From: Branchiostoma lanceolatum
Taxonomy: Eukaryota; Chordata; Leptocardii; Amphioxiformes; Branchiostomatidae
DNA: 64,000 nt
Assembly (NCBI RefSeq): GCF_035083965.1
Contig: NC_089726.1
Coordinates: forward strand, 5,957,501-6,021,500
Reading direction: 5' to 3'
Below the pieces are notes generated by a model. The model had not been told where the DNA came from. It did no database searches and saw only the letters and a list, made by a program, of their open reading frames with translations. Shown in pieces: positions 1 through 25,619 of this stretch; position 1 is the stretch's first letter; each line of letters starts with the position of its first letter. The position numbers were made by a program, and so were the translations under genes.

Positions 1-45
1 TCTTCTCGAGTAATGTACTATATATAAATTTCTCTCATTTATTAC

Positions 46-1213
46 CTTCGCCAAGAAGGTTGTCTCATGGTGGAGCGGCTGTGGTGTGGGTGTGTATGTA
101 TGTCTACGGCACAACTCGAGATTCTGAAGATGAATCTTCATGACATTTGGTAGGTTAGTAGTGGTTGCGAAAACAAAGGTCAATTTCGAAAAGTGTTTAC
201 CTGGCTTTTTCCTACGGTACTGCAGCGGGCTGTGTATGTATGTGTGTTTGTATATGGACAACATGACTCGAGAAGCTGAGGTTGGTTCTGCATAATATTT
301 GGTGGATGGATAGGGGTTGCAAAAAGCAAGGTCAAGTTCGATAATGGGTCTCCTAGCGGGTACATAAAGGACTGCAGCGGATCTTCAAAGTTTGAAGTCA
401 AATTTTCTTCAAATGCTACGGTACTGATTTTTGTGTGGTAGATAGCTATTGTCGCAGGGAGTAAGTTGTAAGTTTGGGATCCCTAGCCGCTTGTTTAGAA
501 CTGCAGTGGACATGAACTAACTTTAATTTGGACATACATGAAAAACTTGAGAAGGGATCGATGGATCGCCGTGACTGTAAATAACATGTTTGAGAGTCCT
601 ACTATAAAAGCAGCTAATTTAGCAACATTCCTCATAAATTATGCTACTGATTTGCATAAACAGTATCTAATTATGTAAATCATCACCCATGCTATCTGCA
701 TACTAAAAATCATGAGGATCCGTCAACCCCTTCTTGAGTGATTCTCTCCCTATGTGAAACAAAATTGGCCCCTGCAGTTCCAAACAAGCAAGAAGGGGCC
801 CAAACTTACACCACTTACTCCCTGTCCCAAGAGCTGTCAAATACTCTAAAATCATGGCACTTGCAGAAAAGATGACCTCAAACTTTGAAGTTTCACTGCA
901 GTACCGTAAAGTAGCCGCTAGGAGGCCCAATATCGAACTTAACCTTTCTTTTCCTGACTCCTACATATCTACCGAATATCATGCAGAACCATCCACAGCA
1001 TCTCGAAATTATGTTGTCCACAGACAAACAAACAGACAAACAGACAAACAGACAAACAGACAAACATACACAGTCCACTGCAGTACCGTAGGAAAACGGC
1101 AGGTAAACCATTTTCACACTTACCCTTCGTTTCCACAACCGCGTCTCACCTACCAAATATCATGAAGCCACTCCAGCATGGCACAACCGAAAAATAACCT
1201 TCTTGGCGAAGGT
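46..1213. mobile_element. Long foldback element with short terminal inverted repeats
   Basis: The left end (46-63) carries CCTTCGCCAAGAAGGTT, and its reverse complement lies at the right end (1196-1213). Both ends are flanked by TA, which suggests a TA target duplication. The interior is a large imperfect inverted repeat: about 180-520 pairs with about 740-1130, including TCCTACGGTACTGCAG at 209 and its complement near 1080. The tip motif ACCTTC-GAAGGT is itself palindromic. A (CAAA/CAGA)n tract sits at 1020-1065. No transposase is visible, so this is a non-autonomous DNA element. Related partial copies occur at 2340-2760, 7352-8240, 17485-17670 and 22030-23030. Confidence 0.7.
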
Positions 1214-1547
1214 AAAAACGGATGTGGTAGGGAAGATCGTGATAAGGTCTGGGTGGTCTGGAATGAGTTGGGAACTGGTTGGGAGGAGGTCAGCAGTAGT
1301 CTCGGTGTGCACGATTTGCCACTCAACTTATAAATTTCCCAAACTACCCATAACTCACTCCAGATACTTTGACGCATCCCTCCTGACTGCATGTACTTCC
1401 CAACCGATGCCACTGCGCACTTCCAGACAATATGCCTGTTTTCCTGTATGATATACTGCTTTTCCTTTGACTACAAGAACAAAATTCAGACTCAGGAAAT
1501 GTTGACCATGTCGTTAATGTTTTATTCTGTATTCCGCTACTCTCCAG

Positions 1548-2445
1548 GGCAGGGGACCGGGTGTGTCAGAGATGGGACTCCCAGTCCCCCCACCCCCATC
1601 CCCACATACCAAGAGCTCATCCTGATGCAGGCCTGGAGGAAAACTTCTGCCGTAACCCTGACAACAAGGAGCGGCCCTGGTGCTACACCACGGACCCGGC
1701 ATTGAGGTGGGACTACTGCAACGTGATGGAATGTGCCGGTAAGCGCAATTGAACACTACAATGTATTCTCACATCTACAAATCTACAGTTGTGACATAGT
1801 TTTAATTGTAACTTAATATCCATATTAATGCAGAAGAAATAAATAAAGTGCACTATCATCATCAAATTATTAAAGATGAGTAGAAATACATTGTAAATTC
1901 TCAAACATTAAATTCTTTCTTTGGTCAGATGAATTTGAAATAGAACCAAATAAGAAAATCTATGATTATATGTTTTGTGGAACGTGGTTGCCTTCTCTGC
2001 ATTTGTGATCATTTATTTGTTGCTGTCCCATGTCCTTCTTAGAACCTACATCCCCGGACTTCATGGGACAAGAGTGCAAGGGAGCATTTACCTGTGAAAG
2101 GCGACAAGATTCAAAAGTCCCACCCTGTTTTTGTGACGATGACTGCAGCTTTTTCGGTGACTGCTGTGAAGATGTCGAGTAAGTAATTATAAGCGTCTTA
2201 TTTGAAAGCACGACATTTCTTATGAACAGGAAATATGTTGATAACAAAACTTCAGGTCTGCATGACAAAGCACTATAATTTGTACTGCTTCTCACAACGG
2301 AAGTTGTACTGACGAGCTTGACCACGAAGGCCGTATTCACATGACGTCATTGGTGGGTTCTTTGGTGTCAGCGGCATAACTCAATAAATCGGGGGTTGAT
2401 CTGCATTATTATCCACGAAAAATTGAGATTTTTGGTGTGTGTGTA

Positions 2446-2516
<71 letters not shown>

Positions 2517-5000
2517 CCAGACTTTTAGATTTGTAGTCAGCATAATTCAAGAACTTCTGGATGGATAGTTGTTGGGAAGATAAAGTTCAAGATTGATTTT
2601 GAGCCCCCTGGTATGTGACCTTGGTACTGCAGCAGAACTTCCTGTTTGTATCTTTTGACCTGGACGCGTTATGGTCTTGATTTTTGTGTGGTTTCTGATA
2701 TAAGGAAGAAGTGGTGTAGGTTTGGGCTCCCTATCAGCTTGTTCTGGAACTGCAGGGACAAGAGAATAACTGTTTGGTAGTGCAGAAAAAATGTGTGGTA
2801 GTGCAGAAGTACATGTATGTCTGCACTGTTGCAGTCTAATTTCCTTTAATCATGTGATTTATTTCGACTTCATTACACCAACCACAGAGTAGACACCTCA
2901 GCTCAACAGCCACCCGACTACCACCAGCTACAGTGGGAGTGTGTGCCTGGCTATGTCGACTGGCCGTCCTATTGGGTGGTTGCTGACTGCCCTGCCGAAT
3001 GGACGGATGACGTCACAAGGGATCAGTGTTTGAAACAAGTGGATCCCTTTAGCCTCGGTGACACGGTTTACAGGTTACCTGTAGCTGTGGTAGACGATGG
3101 CCCTCACAATATCACCTACAGAAACATGTTTTGTGCTCTTTGCAACAATGTGACAATGTCAGAAGCATCTATTTGGATGCCCAAACCTGTGTGTTCTGGA
3201 CAGCTTATTCCTTCTGCACAAACCTCTGTAGGTGCACAAGAGAACATCAACATTCTCCGTACTCTTAGTTTTGAAGAAGTGGAGGGTTGCTTTGGTGCAA
3301 ACAAACTAGAATTCCAGATTCCCATTGCAAGACATTGTCTTTCCCCCGAGGCGATTGTTTCAAATGCAAATTGTGACGTAGCTGCCTGCATGTCCTACAG
3401 CTATCCTGTTTCCAGTAGATACAAGACCTACAGAAACCTACACTGTGCTCTCTGTGACGGACTTTCCCTTACGGCAACCACTAATCTGAAGTGTGGTAAT
3501 GCTCCTGGTAGGGTAACGGCGGGGCCTGATGTAGATCCCGAATTAATGTCACTAACTCGTCTATTCAACTTTGATGTTGACGAGAGCGGTGAAAACAGTC
3601 CCAACCAGTGTCCCTCCGACACTGTATACGACCCGTTTGTAGAAACGTGTCGGCGTTTCTCGTCGGCTAGCAGCAGTCTTGGCTCATCAAACAAAACTAT
3701 CCTCTTTCAAAACTGCAGCGAACCCGCTGTGACGTTCACAGCTGATGAGTTCCATGTCCTTCCCAACGGCAGTGTCCACCTGCTGAGTTCTAACGTGTCC
3801 TGCCCAGCTGAGCAGGTGGCCATTCTGAACACAACGGCGTCGATCTGCGGGGAGTGCATACTGCAGCACTTCTCCAACAACACACAAACAACCATCAGTC
3901 GGGACCCTGTCCAGGGTTGGTTAACCCTGGGCCTTGTGATAGTGTCTGCCGTAGCCGTGGCCGGTTTCGTAGTCCACACTGTCTGGTCTGGTCAGTGGGA
4001 AAAAGTACCGGAAAAACTGAAGGTCCAGATGATGGTATGCATGGTACTTGCTGAAGTCATGTTTGTGGTACGTCTGTATGTCCCTCCCGGTCCGGCCTGT
4101 GCAGCGTATGCAATACTGCTGCACTATCTTTTCCTGGCAGCCTTCACGTCCATGAACGCACTAGCTGTGGATCTCTTTCTTACGTTTCGGGATGACTTTG
4201 AAAGAGCGGCAACGTACAAGTACTTCTTGTATACCTGGCTGATGCCGGTACCTGTAGTCGTAACGGCAGTGATTGTGGAATTCTGCAGTTCTGTCAGGGT
4301 GGGGTACGGGGAGAACTGTTGGATTGGCAATCCGATCGGCAGTCTGGTGGCTTTTGGAGTTCCTGTCCTCTGTGCCCTTCTGGTCAATACTGTCTTGACC
4401 ACTTTTGTCTTGCTGACCATACGGAAGTCATTTCAGATAGCAGATGCTGCTAAGTCGCGCTCAAACATCAGCAAGGCCTGGGTCTACCTGCGTATCTCCT
4501 TTCTGACTGGGTTCACCTGGATTCTCGGCTTTATCTACCCTTACGTCAACAGCAGAGTTCTTGACTACATCTTTATTGTGCTGAATGCTTCTCAAGGCCT
4601 TCTGCTGACAGTGGCGCTGACAATGACGTCGAAGGTGGTGCAGAAATGGAAGTCTGCGATCAGGGCACGCTTTGCTCTGGCTGAACCCCATCAGAACAAT
4701 GGAGCAACTGCCACTGCCAACAAGCGACAGTCTACAACAGGTGGAACTGAGGCAACGGCAGGTGGAACCGCTACAGACATACCCATGTCGACATTGGCCG
4801 ATGTTGAGGAGAACAGGGCACGCCTTCATCTGGCTGAAGTTCATCAGGATAATGAAGAAACCGCCACTCCCAGCAACCGGCGGACCACCACAGCCGGGAC
4901 TGAAGCAATGGCAGGTGAGGCCGGCTCTGCTGCAGAGATAGCCACGACAACTTTGGCCAATCTGAACACTGGTGAAGATGAAAAGGAGACTCGCCTCTAG
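1548..5000 (+). CDS. Kringle/somatomedin-B seven-helix receptor, 5' end missing (class B, Methuselah-like)
   Basis: Three exons are recognised: 1548-1738, 2043-2178 and 2888-5000 (stop TAG 4998-5000), and their phases agree. Exon 1 encodes the second half of a kringle (CQRWDSQSPH, NFCRNPD, RPWCYT). Exon 2 encodes a somatomedin-B domain (CFCDDDC, GDCC) whose eighth cysteine falls in exon 3. Exon 3 encodes a cysteine-rich ectodomain with two YRN-x2-CALC modules (3118-3150 and 3430-3462), several N-glycosylation sequons, and seven hydrophobic helices from about 3915 to 4640. FTWILGF in TM6 and LNASQGLL in TM7 are class-B/adhesion hallmarks. I see no GPS autoproteolysis motif before TM1, so it resembles Methuselah-like receptors more than true adhesion GPCRs. 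The C-terminal tail holds a 51-residue tandem duplication. Kringles are usually split over two exons, so the missing half and the signal peptide should lie upstream of the window. It is predicted to be a plasma-membrane receptor with unknown ligand. Confidence 0.8.
2340..2770 (+). repeat. Dispersed-repeat copy with (GT)n tract inside receptor intron
   Basis: The intron between the somatomedin-B exon and the last exon holds a degraded copy of the family seen at 46-1213. Shared phrases are GCATAACTC, CTGGATGGAT and GGTACTGCAGC. A (GT)n run of about 80 bp lies at 2432-2513. Confidence 0.6.
4662..4967 (+). repeat. 153-bp in-frame tandem duplication in receptor tail
   Basis: The tail sequence starting RARFALAEPHQNN (4662) recurs as RARLHLAEVHQDN (4815). 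The period is 153 bp, or 51 codons, so the frame is kept. The copies have diverged mainly at non-conserved positions. It doubles a Thr/Ala-rich cytoplasmic segment after TM7. Confidence 0.75.
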
Positions 5001-5881
5001 TCGCACCACTAACCGACGATAACAGCAACACAAACACACAACAGGTTGTTCTATTCTTGAAGATTCGTGCACCGGAAAATTGTGCTTGATTCTTGCATGA
5101 CGAGCTCAACACGCAAAACACTTCAAATACTATGAAAGCTTTCAAAGTCTGCGTTGATTATCCCTCCTCTGAAAAGGGGCTTACTTTTCCTTGACTGGAA
5201 ATCAGTACTGCTGTTGTCAGTACAAACTTTTCTGTCTTTAAATAGCAACGCAGAATGCGCACTGGGCAACCTTTCGAGGGAAATCTCACTTTCCTGGGCT
5301 CGTTAAGAGGTTTTTTGTCGCAAAAATCAACCTTTGTAGAATTCATAAAAAGCTCTGAATGATACACCACTGAATGTAAAGCAATCTAGTAAAACCCCCT
5401 CGGTGCCCCTTGACGACTCACTCTGACAAATACCAATATTAATGAGCCACGCGGTGACACGAGACTCGATACAATGCTGCCCGTAAACAACAGAGCTGTA
5501 TGACATGCAATGGCAGTCAACACTTGTGCAAACATATCTAATTATGCGTCAGAGGCGAATATCTACTTTCATAAAATGAAGTCCTTCTTTTGCGCAGTAC
5601 AATGCTCGCGATGACTCACAGCATACATCCAAACCCTCTATTGCCCTCCGATGTTTATATTATGGATGTTTATATATATAACACTGATCAAAATTCACTA
5701 AATTGGACCTCATACCATCCACTGTGTCGAAGAAGTCCATTATTGTTCACCAGTAGTCCCAGCATGTACCATATGTAGAAAATGCCCATGAAACCCGCTT
5801 GATGCAGCAGGACTGTTGGGAGATGCAAAGTTATCGAAATTTATGTTCTGTACATGTGGGGAAGATGCTTACGTCTGTTAA

Positions 5882-6410
5882 AGGAGTCCTAAACTCCAGA
5901 GGGGGGAGTCATTTTCCAATGGATGGTAATTTTTGGAAGTAGAAATAAATATTTTTTACAGTATACGATAAAGTACCCACTAGTCCCGTGCTCATCCAAA
6001 AGCATTCAGTATTCTACCAAATTCCCCAGGTAACCCTCAGCCTATGTGGGTTTTTTTAACAATGTGCCTGACAATGCCTGACAAAAGTTAGATTACAAAA
6101 AGAATGTCAGGGTGGTTAAGAAAAACTCGTCTTGCTATGTGTTCTTTTATATCTTATTAGCAATTGGCCTTCTTATTGTGCTTAACCACCCTCATTTACG
6201 CCGAAAATAACCACGTTTGAAAATGTATGTTTACGCGTAGGGAATACACTGGTAGGGTCTGCAGGGGTTTAGTGAGTATCATATTGTTTGAAAAAACACA
6301 CCTTGTGTAATTCACCACAAGCGGAATTCTGCACAGAATCGGCTGATTATGTATTGATTGATACATAATCTAGTGGAAAATAACACCACCTTCTGGAGTT
6401 TAGGACTCCT
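5882..6410. mobile_element. MITE with TTAA target duplication (piggyBac-type signature)
   Basis: A 529-bp element starts AGGAGTCCTAAACTCCAGA and ends with the inverse, TCTGGAGTTTAGGACTCCT. It is flanked on both sides by TTAA (5878-5881 and 6411-6414). A TTAA duplication is the hallmark of piggyBac-type transposition. An internal inverted pair, GGGTGGTTAAG (6111) and CTTAACCACCC (6180), suggests a second hairpin. It has no open reading frame of note, so it would have been moved in trans. Confidence 0.75.
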
Positions 6411-7351
6411 TTAATGCATGTACCGAAGATGTGCAAGGAAGTTATGTAGGTTTCCTATTCTTGATGAAAGATGACTCACTTCATTTATACAAACAACTGT
6501 ATGTGATATGGTACAAATACATGTATCATCAAGGATATTTTCATGGTGTGCAAATTGCATTAGCTGCAATATAAGATACTCCAAAGGGTCTCCATTTTCT
6601 GACGCTAGTTTTTAACAGAAGGTCGTTATTGTAAGGTGTTGATTTTGCTTGGATGACAAACTGTGTACAGATATAGACCTTTGCGAACACGACAAATCGA
6701 CCTTAACGTATGAAAGATGACGATGATGATAATAGTTGTTCATTGTGTGATTATTAACAAATTTCTGTATACATGTAATAGGGAGACCACCATGTAGCCA
6801 GAACTCAATAGTGGACGTATATTATGGATTACCTACTGTCAAGCAGTCTGAAACACCTGACTGTTTCAAAAATCATATCCAGTTGCTTGAGTAGTTTTTG
6901 GCGTGTCAAGTAAGACGTCTCGATCGCACAACAGAAAAGTCACCTTGTGTAAAATCAAAGACATTTTTGTTTTTAATAGATAGATTATCATTTTCTTCAT
7001 ACGTGCTTAAAAGTACACTATATGGCCAGGATTCTGAATGGGCTTAAATTGTACATTGTTAATCTCGGAATAACTGTTTTATACGCCTTATATATTTCTT
7101 GACAATAGCAATCATGCAGACTGGTTTAACATTGATATGGTCGTTATATTTACCGTACGAATATGTCACATGTACATAAAACAGAATCAAGTTTTAAAGT
7201 TTAAACCATAATATTTTTCACTTTTGTTAAGTCTCACTGGCGCATTGTGCATGACGAATAAAAATTTCTTCGAATCTCAATTTCACTAGTCCTCACCCGC
7301 ACAGAAATGTCATCAAAGAACCAAGATATGATTCAATTTGTTTTGCTGTAG

Positions 7352-8240
7352 CTACCTTCGCCGAGAAGGTTACGTTTTGCTCAGCGTCTGTGTGTGTGTG
7401 TGTCACGTCCGTCTGTGAACAATAGAACTCGAGAATACCTGGATGGATTGCCTTCATTCTTGGTACTGTAATTCTTGATGTGTTAACTGTACCTTAATTT
7501 TAGCTGATTTAACTGTCACTAGACAATCGCTAAAATTTCATCATCGCTAATATTTGATCAATAATATTTGAGACTGTGATGTTTGTTTCCACCGATGAAA
7601 TTAAGTGCAATGACCTACTCCATTTTCCCCCAACCGCTATATTCTCCTGCCGCTATATTAAAGTGATTTACAGTATGTGGGTAGGTCTTCTTGAGACCTA
7701 AAAATGATTAGATTTTGGGCCCCCTAGCGGCTTGCTATGGTACTGCAGCGGAACTTCCAGGTTTGATATCTCGAGTTCTGGACATGCTATGGTGATGATT
7801 TTTGAGTGGTAGCTCTTGGGAGGGAGAGTATGTTGTGTAGGTTGGGCCACCAAGCGGCTTTTTGGAACTGCAGAAGCCGATTTGGTTTCAAACTTTGAAA
7901 GGGAATAACTCCTGAAGAATAGATAGCTTGTGTGATGATTAACAAGATCAGTAGCTACTCTGCATAATTAATGTGGAAAGTTTATAAATCCGCTGCATTC
8001 CATTATAGGACTCTTAAACACGTCACATATGTAACTGAGATAGAGAGGAATATCGACAGATATAAATTATGCAAATGAATATCTAATTTGCATAATTAAT
8101 GACAAAATACTCCATAATGGTAGATGATGGGAATTTCATTCTTGCAGCCTTTGGAAGTTAAGTAGATGATGACATTATCAGGCATCAATCATGCAAATGA
8201 GAGCCTCGTTTACATAATTAATGAGTAAATGCTACAATAG
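7352..8240 (+). repeat. Partial copy of the CCTTCGCC-tip repeat family
   Basis: The copy begins CCTTCGCCGAGAAGGTT at 7354 after TA, matching the tip of the element at 46-1213. It continues with the family phrases CCCCCTAGCGGCTTG and GGTACTGCAGCGGAACTTCC. The right half contains A/T-rich GCAAATGA / CATAATTAATGA repeats. The inverted right tip is absent, so the copy is truncated or is a half-element. Confidence 0.55.
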
Positions 8241-8692
8241 CCTACTTTGCTAAGGTAAGACTTTCATACTTTGAACAACTTGTTTTTTATGCAGAGGTTA
8301 GGCTCCACCTTGCTACACTGCCTTTGTTTAACACTGCTTAATGTTATAAGAAACAAGTACAATAAACAGAGGTTTTAAGGGAATTGTTACCACTTGTAAG
8401 GACAATATCAAACAAATTTGCCAACACCGTAAAAACCATGATTACTTGACGGAGGCTTGTGTCCTACGGAGTCTTGTTTATATATCGGTTTTGCTGTCAG
8501 AGAAGTGCTCGTCTACAGTAGTTATGTTCCAAGTATGTCCCTGTTCAACAGGTGAAAGACCCGAAGCGTAACAAAAGACGGGTTCAAAGGCTACCTAGCG
8601 ACCCTAAGTAGCACAATAATAGCCAGGGGGGACATTGTTTGCACAGGGACATGTATACGCACCAAACGGCCCATTACACAACGATACCCAAT

Positions 8693-21635
<12,943 letters not shown>

Positions 21636-21689
21636 CAAATTGAACATACACAGCTTTTCATCTGTCATGGCAAAACCTATGTCTTCCAT

Positions 21690-21882
21690 ATGCTTCGGTC
21701 CCATTTCAAATCCAGGGACGGCTGGGCAGCTTGTGGTAACGAAAAAGAAAACAAAAGACACAAAACTTTAAGAAATTACTCCTAACCATATATTGTGTAT
21801 TGTCTTCATGTGCACTTTTTATTTTTCGTTTTCGCAAACAGCCCGGCCGGGCCCCGGATTGGAAATGGGACCGTAGCATTAA
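21690..21882. mobile_element. MITE with GC-rich terminal repeats (copy 2)
   Basis: The right end GCCCGGCCGGGCCCCGG followed by ATTGGAAATGGGACCGTAGC matches the right end of the element at 16641-16840. The left end (CGGTCCCATTTCAAATCC) is more diverged. It lies in the 3' flank of the fusion kinase gene. Confidence 0.6.
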
Positions 21883-22124
21883 GCGGGTATCTCACTGGAT
21901 TGCGGCATGTTGGCGACCTCTCTGCGTCCTAAACTGGATTTGTGTTACCCTTGACTTCATAATGGGAATATCGTGCCTAAACGTATGATTAAAAAGACAA
22001 CAAAACACACACGAGTAAAAATATCAGTTTGTTATCTCCATGAAAAAAGGCTTTTTCATGGAGTACTGTTTTGCTTGCGTTTGGTGTTTGTGTGTATGTT
22101 TGTGTCACCGGTCGCTTAAAGTCA

Positions 22125-23030
22125 CCATAACTGTAAAACCTGTACATGCATTGAAATGATTTTTGGTATGTGGGTGGGTGTTAGGTGGAGGAAGGTCAAG
22201 GTCGATTTTGGGCCTCCTAGCATGTGTGACTGGAACTGCAATGGCGTATTTGATAAAATCTTAAATGTAGAAGAACTGAAGAGTGGATGGACAGATCGTC
22301 ATGTTCTTTGGTACACAGGTAGGTTAGACCAAGTTGTACACACTTAAGTGCAAACTATGCAGATGAGACCGAATTTGCATAAGTAAGGAGGTAAATCGTT
22401 TGCATGGGTGTCGTCGTATGCTTAAAGTCAGCATAACTGTAGAACGTGTAGATGGATTGTAGTGATATTTGGTATGTGGGTATGCGCTGGGAGGAGAATG
22501 GTCAAGGTCGATTTTGGGCCCCCTGGTTTGTGTCCCTGGAACTGCAATGGCCTATTTGTAAAAATGTTCTAAAGGGGTTTAACTGAAGAGAGGAACAACA
22601 GATTTTCATGTTATTTGGTACGCTGGTAGGTAGGACGGAGATGTACACACTGAAGTTCAAATCATGCGAAGTTATTGTGTTTGCGTGCGTGTGCGCGTGT
22701 GTGTATGTTTGTGTCACCGTGTTTGTATGTATGTGTCACCGGAAGCTTAAAATCAGCATAACTGAAGAACGTGTGGATGGATTGAAATGATATTTGGTAT
22801 GTGGGTAGGTGCTGGGAGGAGAAAGGTCAAGGTCGATTTTGGGCCCCCTGGTATGTGTCACTGGAACTGCAATGGCGTGTTTGTAAATATTTTCAACGGA
22901 GAATAACTGAAGAAAGGAGCGACAGATTTTCATGTTATTTACTTGGCAGGTAGCTTAGAGAGGGTTGTATACAATGAAGTGCAAATTATGCAAATTGGAC
23001 TTAATTTGCTTAAGTAATAGGGAAATCTAT
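22125..23030 (+). repeat. Three diverged tandem units of about 300 bp
   Basis: The phrase GTCAAGGTCGATTTTGGGCC recurs at about 22195, 22500 and 22825, each preceded by ATGGATTG..GATATTTGGTATGTGGGT and followed by ACTGGAACTGCAATGGC. Units end in A/T-rich GCAAATTATGCAAAT-like segments. They are related to the dispersed family seen at 46-1213 and 7352. Confidence 0.65.
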
Positions 23031-25619
23031 ATTTGCAGTTTTGGCCATTGTAGCACTATTAACAGCTGTTGATAGCGAAAGTGGGTCACTGTGGAACCTG
23101 AGCCCCCAACATCTGGCCGGGGGTCATACCATTGAGCGATATAGAATGGGGGGAACAGGTTTAATAAAAGAAAAAGTTTCATGGAGATTTTGGGTCCTAA
23201 GACTCTTGTTTATCGTTGAAATTCGTTAAATCGCGCCCTTGAAAGTCCAGTGAGATACACACTTTATGGTGAAAAGGTTATGAAATCTGATGGTCACCTT
23301 CCCATCGAGTTATATAATGAAAAGTGTTAAGGAACAGGACAACAAAAACGGATTAGCAACTTTAACATACACTGATTTTAAACTTTCATGGCAAATCAAT
23401 GTCTTCCTTTCAAAGATTGTTGTGAAACTGTTGAGATAAGAAAGCTAATGGTCACCTTTCCATCGAGTTTGGGACCAACATGAAATGTGTCAGGACAACA
23501 TGACAACAAAAGTGAAATATTGAATCTATTGATAACAGTGTCTACTTTATTTTTGTAATCTCTTAATCATGCTGTACAGTGTTTCTGAGAAATGTTTTAC
23601 CTATTTTAATGAATGAATATACTCTATTTGAAGGAAATGTATTTTGGTACGTCCGACCAACTGCTATATGCTTTATGCTAATCTCAGATGTAGAAAGGCA
23701 AAATCGTAACATTTCTCAAGCTCCGGCGTCCTGGTTCCAAACACCCACTGCTCTGGGAGCTTGGGATAGGGTAGTATTTTGCCTCTCTACATCTGCTTGG
23801 AGATTGTGTTTTTGCTACTGTGCTGCTGACAAATATCCTGTGAAGTACTTGTGAAGATGTTGCAAAATGAACTCTAGTGTGCAATAATTCTATCAATATG
23901 CTTTTAGTTTTTACCCAAAATAGGTATCTTTCTACCATATTGTACATTCGGGAAATACAACTCTTCTATGGACCTATACAATCATGTGGAAGCGCCAAAA
24001 ATAGTTACTCAAGCAACTGGATAAAATTTTGAAACAGTCAGACGTTTCAATCATGTGGAAGGTTTGCTTGTATGTGAAGCCAGAGAAACCAGATATGAAA
24101 TAAAAACACAAAAGAAGATTGCGCTGTAGAGTTTTCATGAATGATCTAGATTTTATTCTCATAAAATTTGCCACCTCCTAGTGAAACTTCTAAGCAGCAA
24201 GATATGCTTTACACTATCCCTGAAGCAGTTCAATACTACATTGGGCAAGTAATATGAACATGAACCAATAATACGAAAAGTACAATTTCCTTAGATGTAT
24301 TGTTACATATATATTACACAGAACAGGATAGCATTGGTTTGAAATCAAAATGAAGGACTAGTAACTGATAGCTAACAGCATTTTGTCTTCTGTATTTGTA
24401 CAACGTATCATAACTACACCTACTAATGAAAAGAAGTGCTCCAGTCAAAACATGCAAATAATAAACATATAATTGACATGAAAAAAAAACTTTGCGCCCA
24501 CAGGACAGGTAACCACATGTATGAAAGAAAATGTAGTTGAGGTAGCATACCAAAGAAAAAGAGGTTTTGTTTGTCTGATACAATAATTTCATTGAATAAT
24601 TCCACGTTTCCCTTTATTCTAAACTACACAAATACTTCTTTTCAATTTTTACCCCTTTCAGTCAAAAACGAAAATAGGCAAATTGATGAATGATAGTATC
24701 ACTACTATTTCAACAAAATGTTGGTGGACTTTTCCCCAGTTGTAGATGAATAAAAATGGAAAGAAAAAGAATATAATATTCATTATTACCTCAACTCTTG
24801 CAAGGAAAAACTTAAGAACTTAAACTAAGTGTCGTGATTGTCATGACTACACTAAAGCAATCTAAACAGAAAATATATTTGCAGTAAACCAAGAATCACC
24901 CTATTTTTCTGCTACAATATTTATTGTTTTACATCAAGTACTTAAGACCATCACTCAAGCACATTGAAGGCACACACAGAAAGGCAAGCTATCAAGCACA
25001 TGATGACCACTCATTATATGAGGATATTATGTACATATATGCTGCCTCATTCTAAAGCTTTTAGTTTTATCATCTTTTTATTCTATGGTATGTATATTGT
25101 ACAGGTGGAAACACATACACATCTTTTTAACATGTATCCTATACAATAGTTGCTATTGACACATCCATAGCAAAAGCATATAATCTTTATTCAATATTCA
25201 ATGTTGTTCACAACACGTTTCAGATAGGAAAATTGTAACACATTTTGACATAATTTACTACCTAGTGACATGCACAGATTTAGATGAAGAAGTCCATAAA
25301 ATCCCTCTCATCAAGAAAGCATCTAAATACATGCATTTGATAAGTCTACATTGCAATGATGTGATCAGTGCAATATGAACTTCAAGGTGATCTTAAATTG
25401 GTAGTACTGTGGATCAGTTTCCAACCAGTGTAGTTACCAGTGATGGCCATGTACATTATAGCATATCATACATGTAGCATGCAAAACAAAATGCATGTAC
25501 ATGCATAATTGTCTCACTCATTTTATGAATAACTACCACTAGGATGTTTCACCACTGTGCCTGGTATGTTGTAGACTACAGGATTTCCATGTAGGTTATG
25601 TAGTTGTAGGTTTCCTTCT

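Larger units (their letters stand above)
5001..8650. other. Intergenic region between receptor and fusion kinase
   Basis: No convincing coding exon was found on either strand. The region holds the TTAA-flanked MITE (5882-6410), a dispersed-repeat copy (7352-8240) and AT-rich unique sequence. The last 200 bp (TATATAT at about 8480) are the likely promoter and 5' untranslated region of the next gene. Confidence 0.5.
21636..25619. other. Convergent intergenic region between fusion kinase and GTSE1
   Basis: It contains the kinase 3' untranslated region, MITE copy 2, a three-unit diverged tandem repeat, a copy of the kinase 3' flank at 23350 and AT-rich sequence. GTSE1 3' untranslated sequence should run leftward from 25619. 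No coding exon was recognised; the small open frames here lack conserved motifs and splice context. Confidence 0.5.

Noticed and set aside
2368-2550. Histidine/threonine repeat protein
   Set aside because: It is a translation of the (GT)n microsatellite in the receptor intron.
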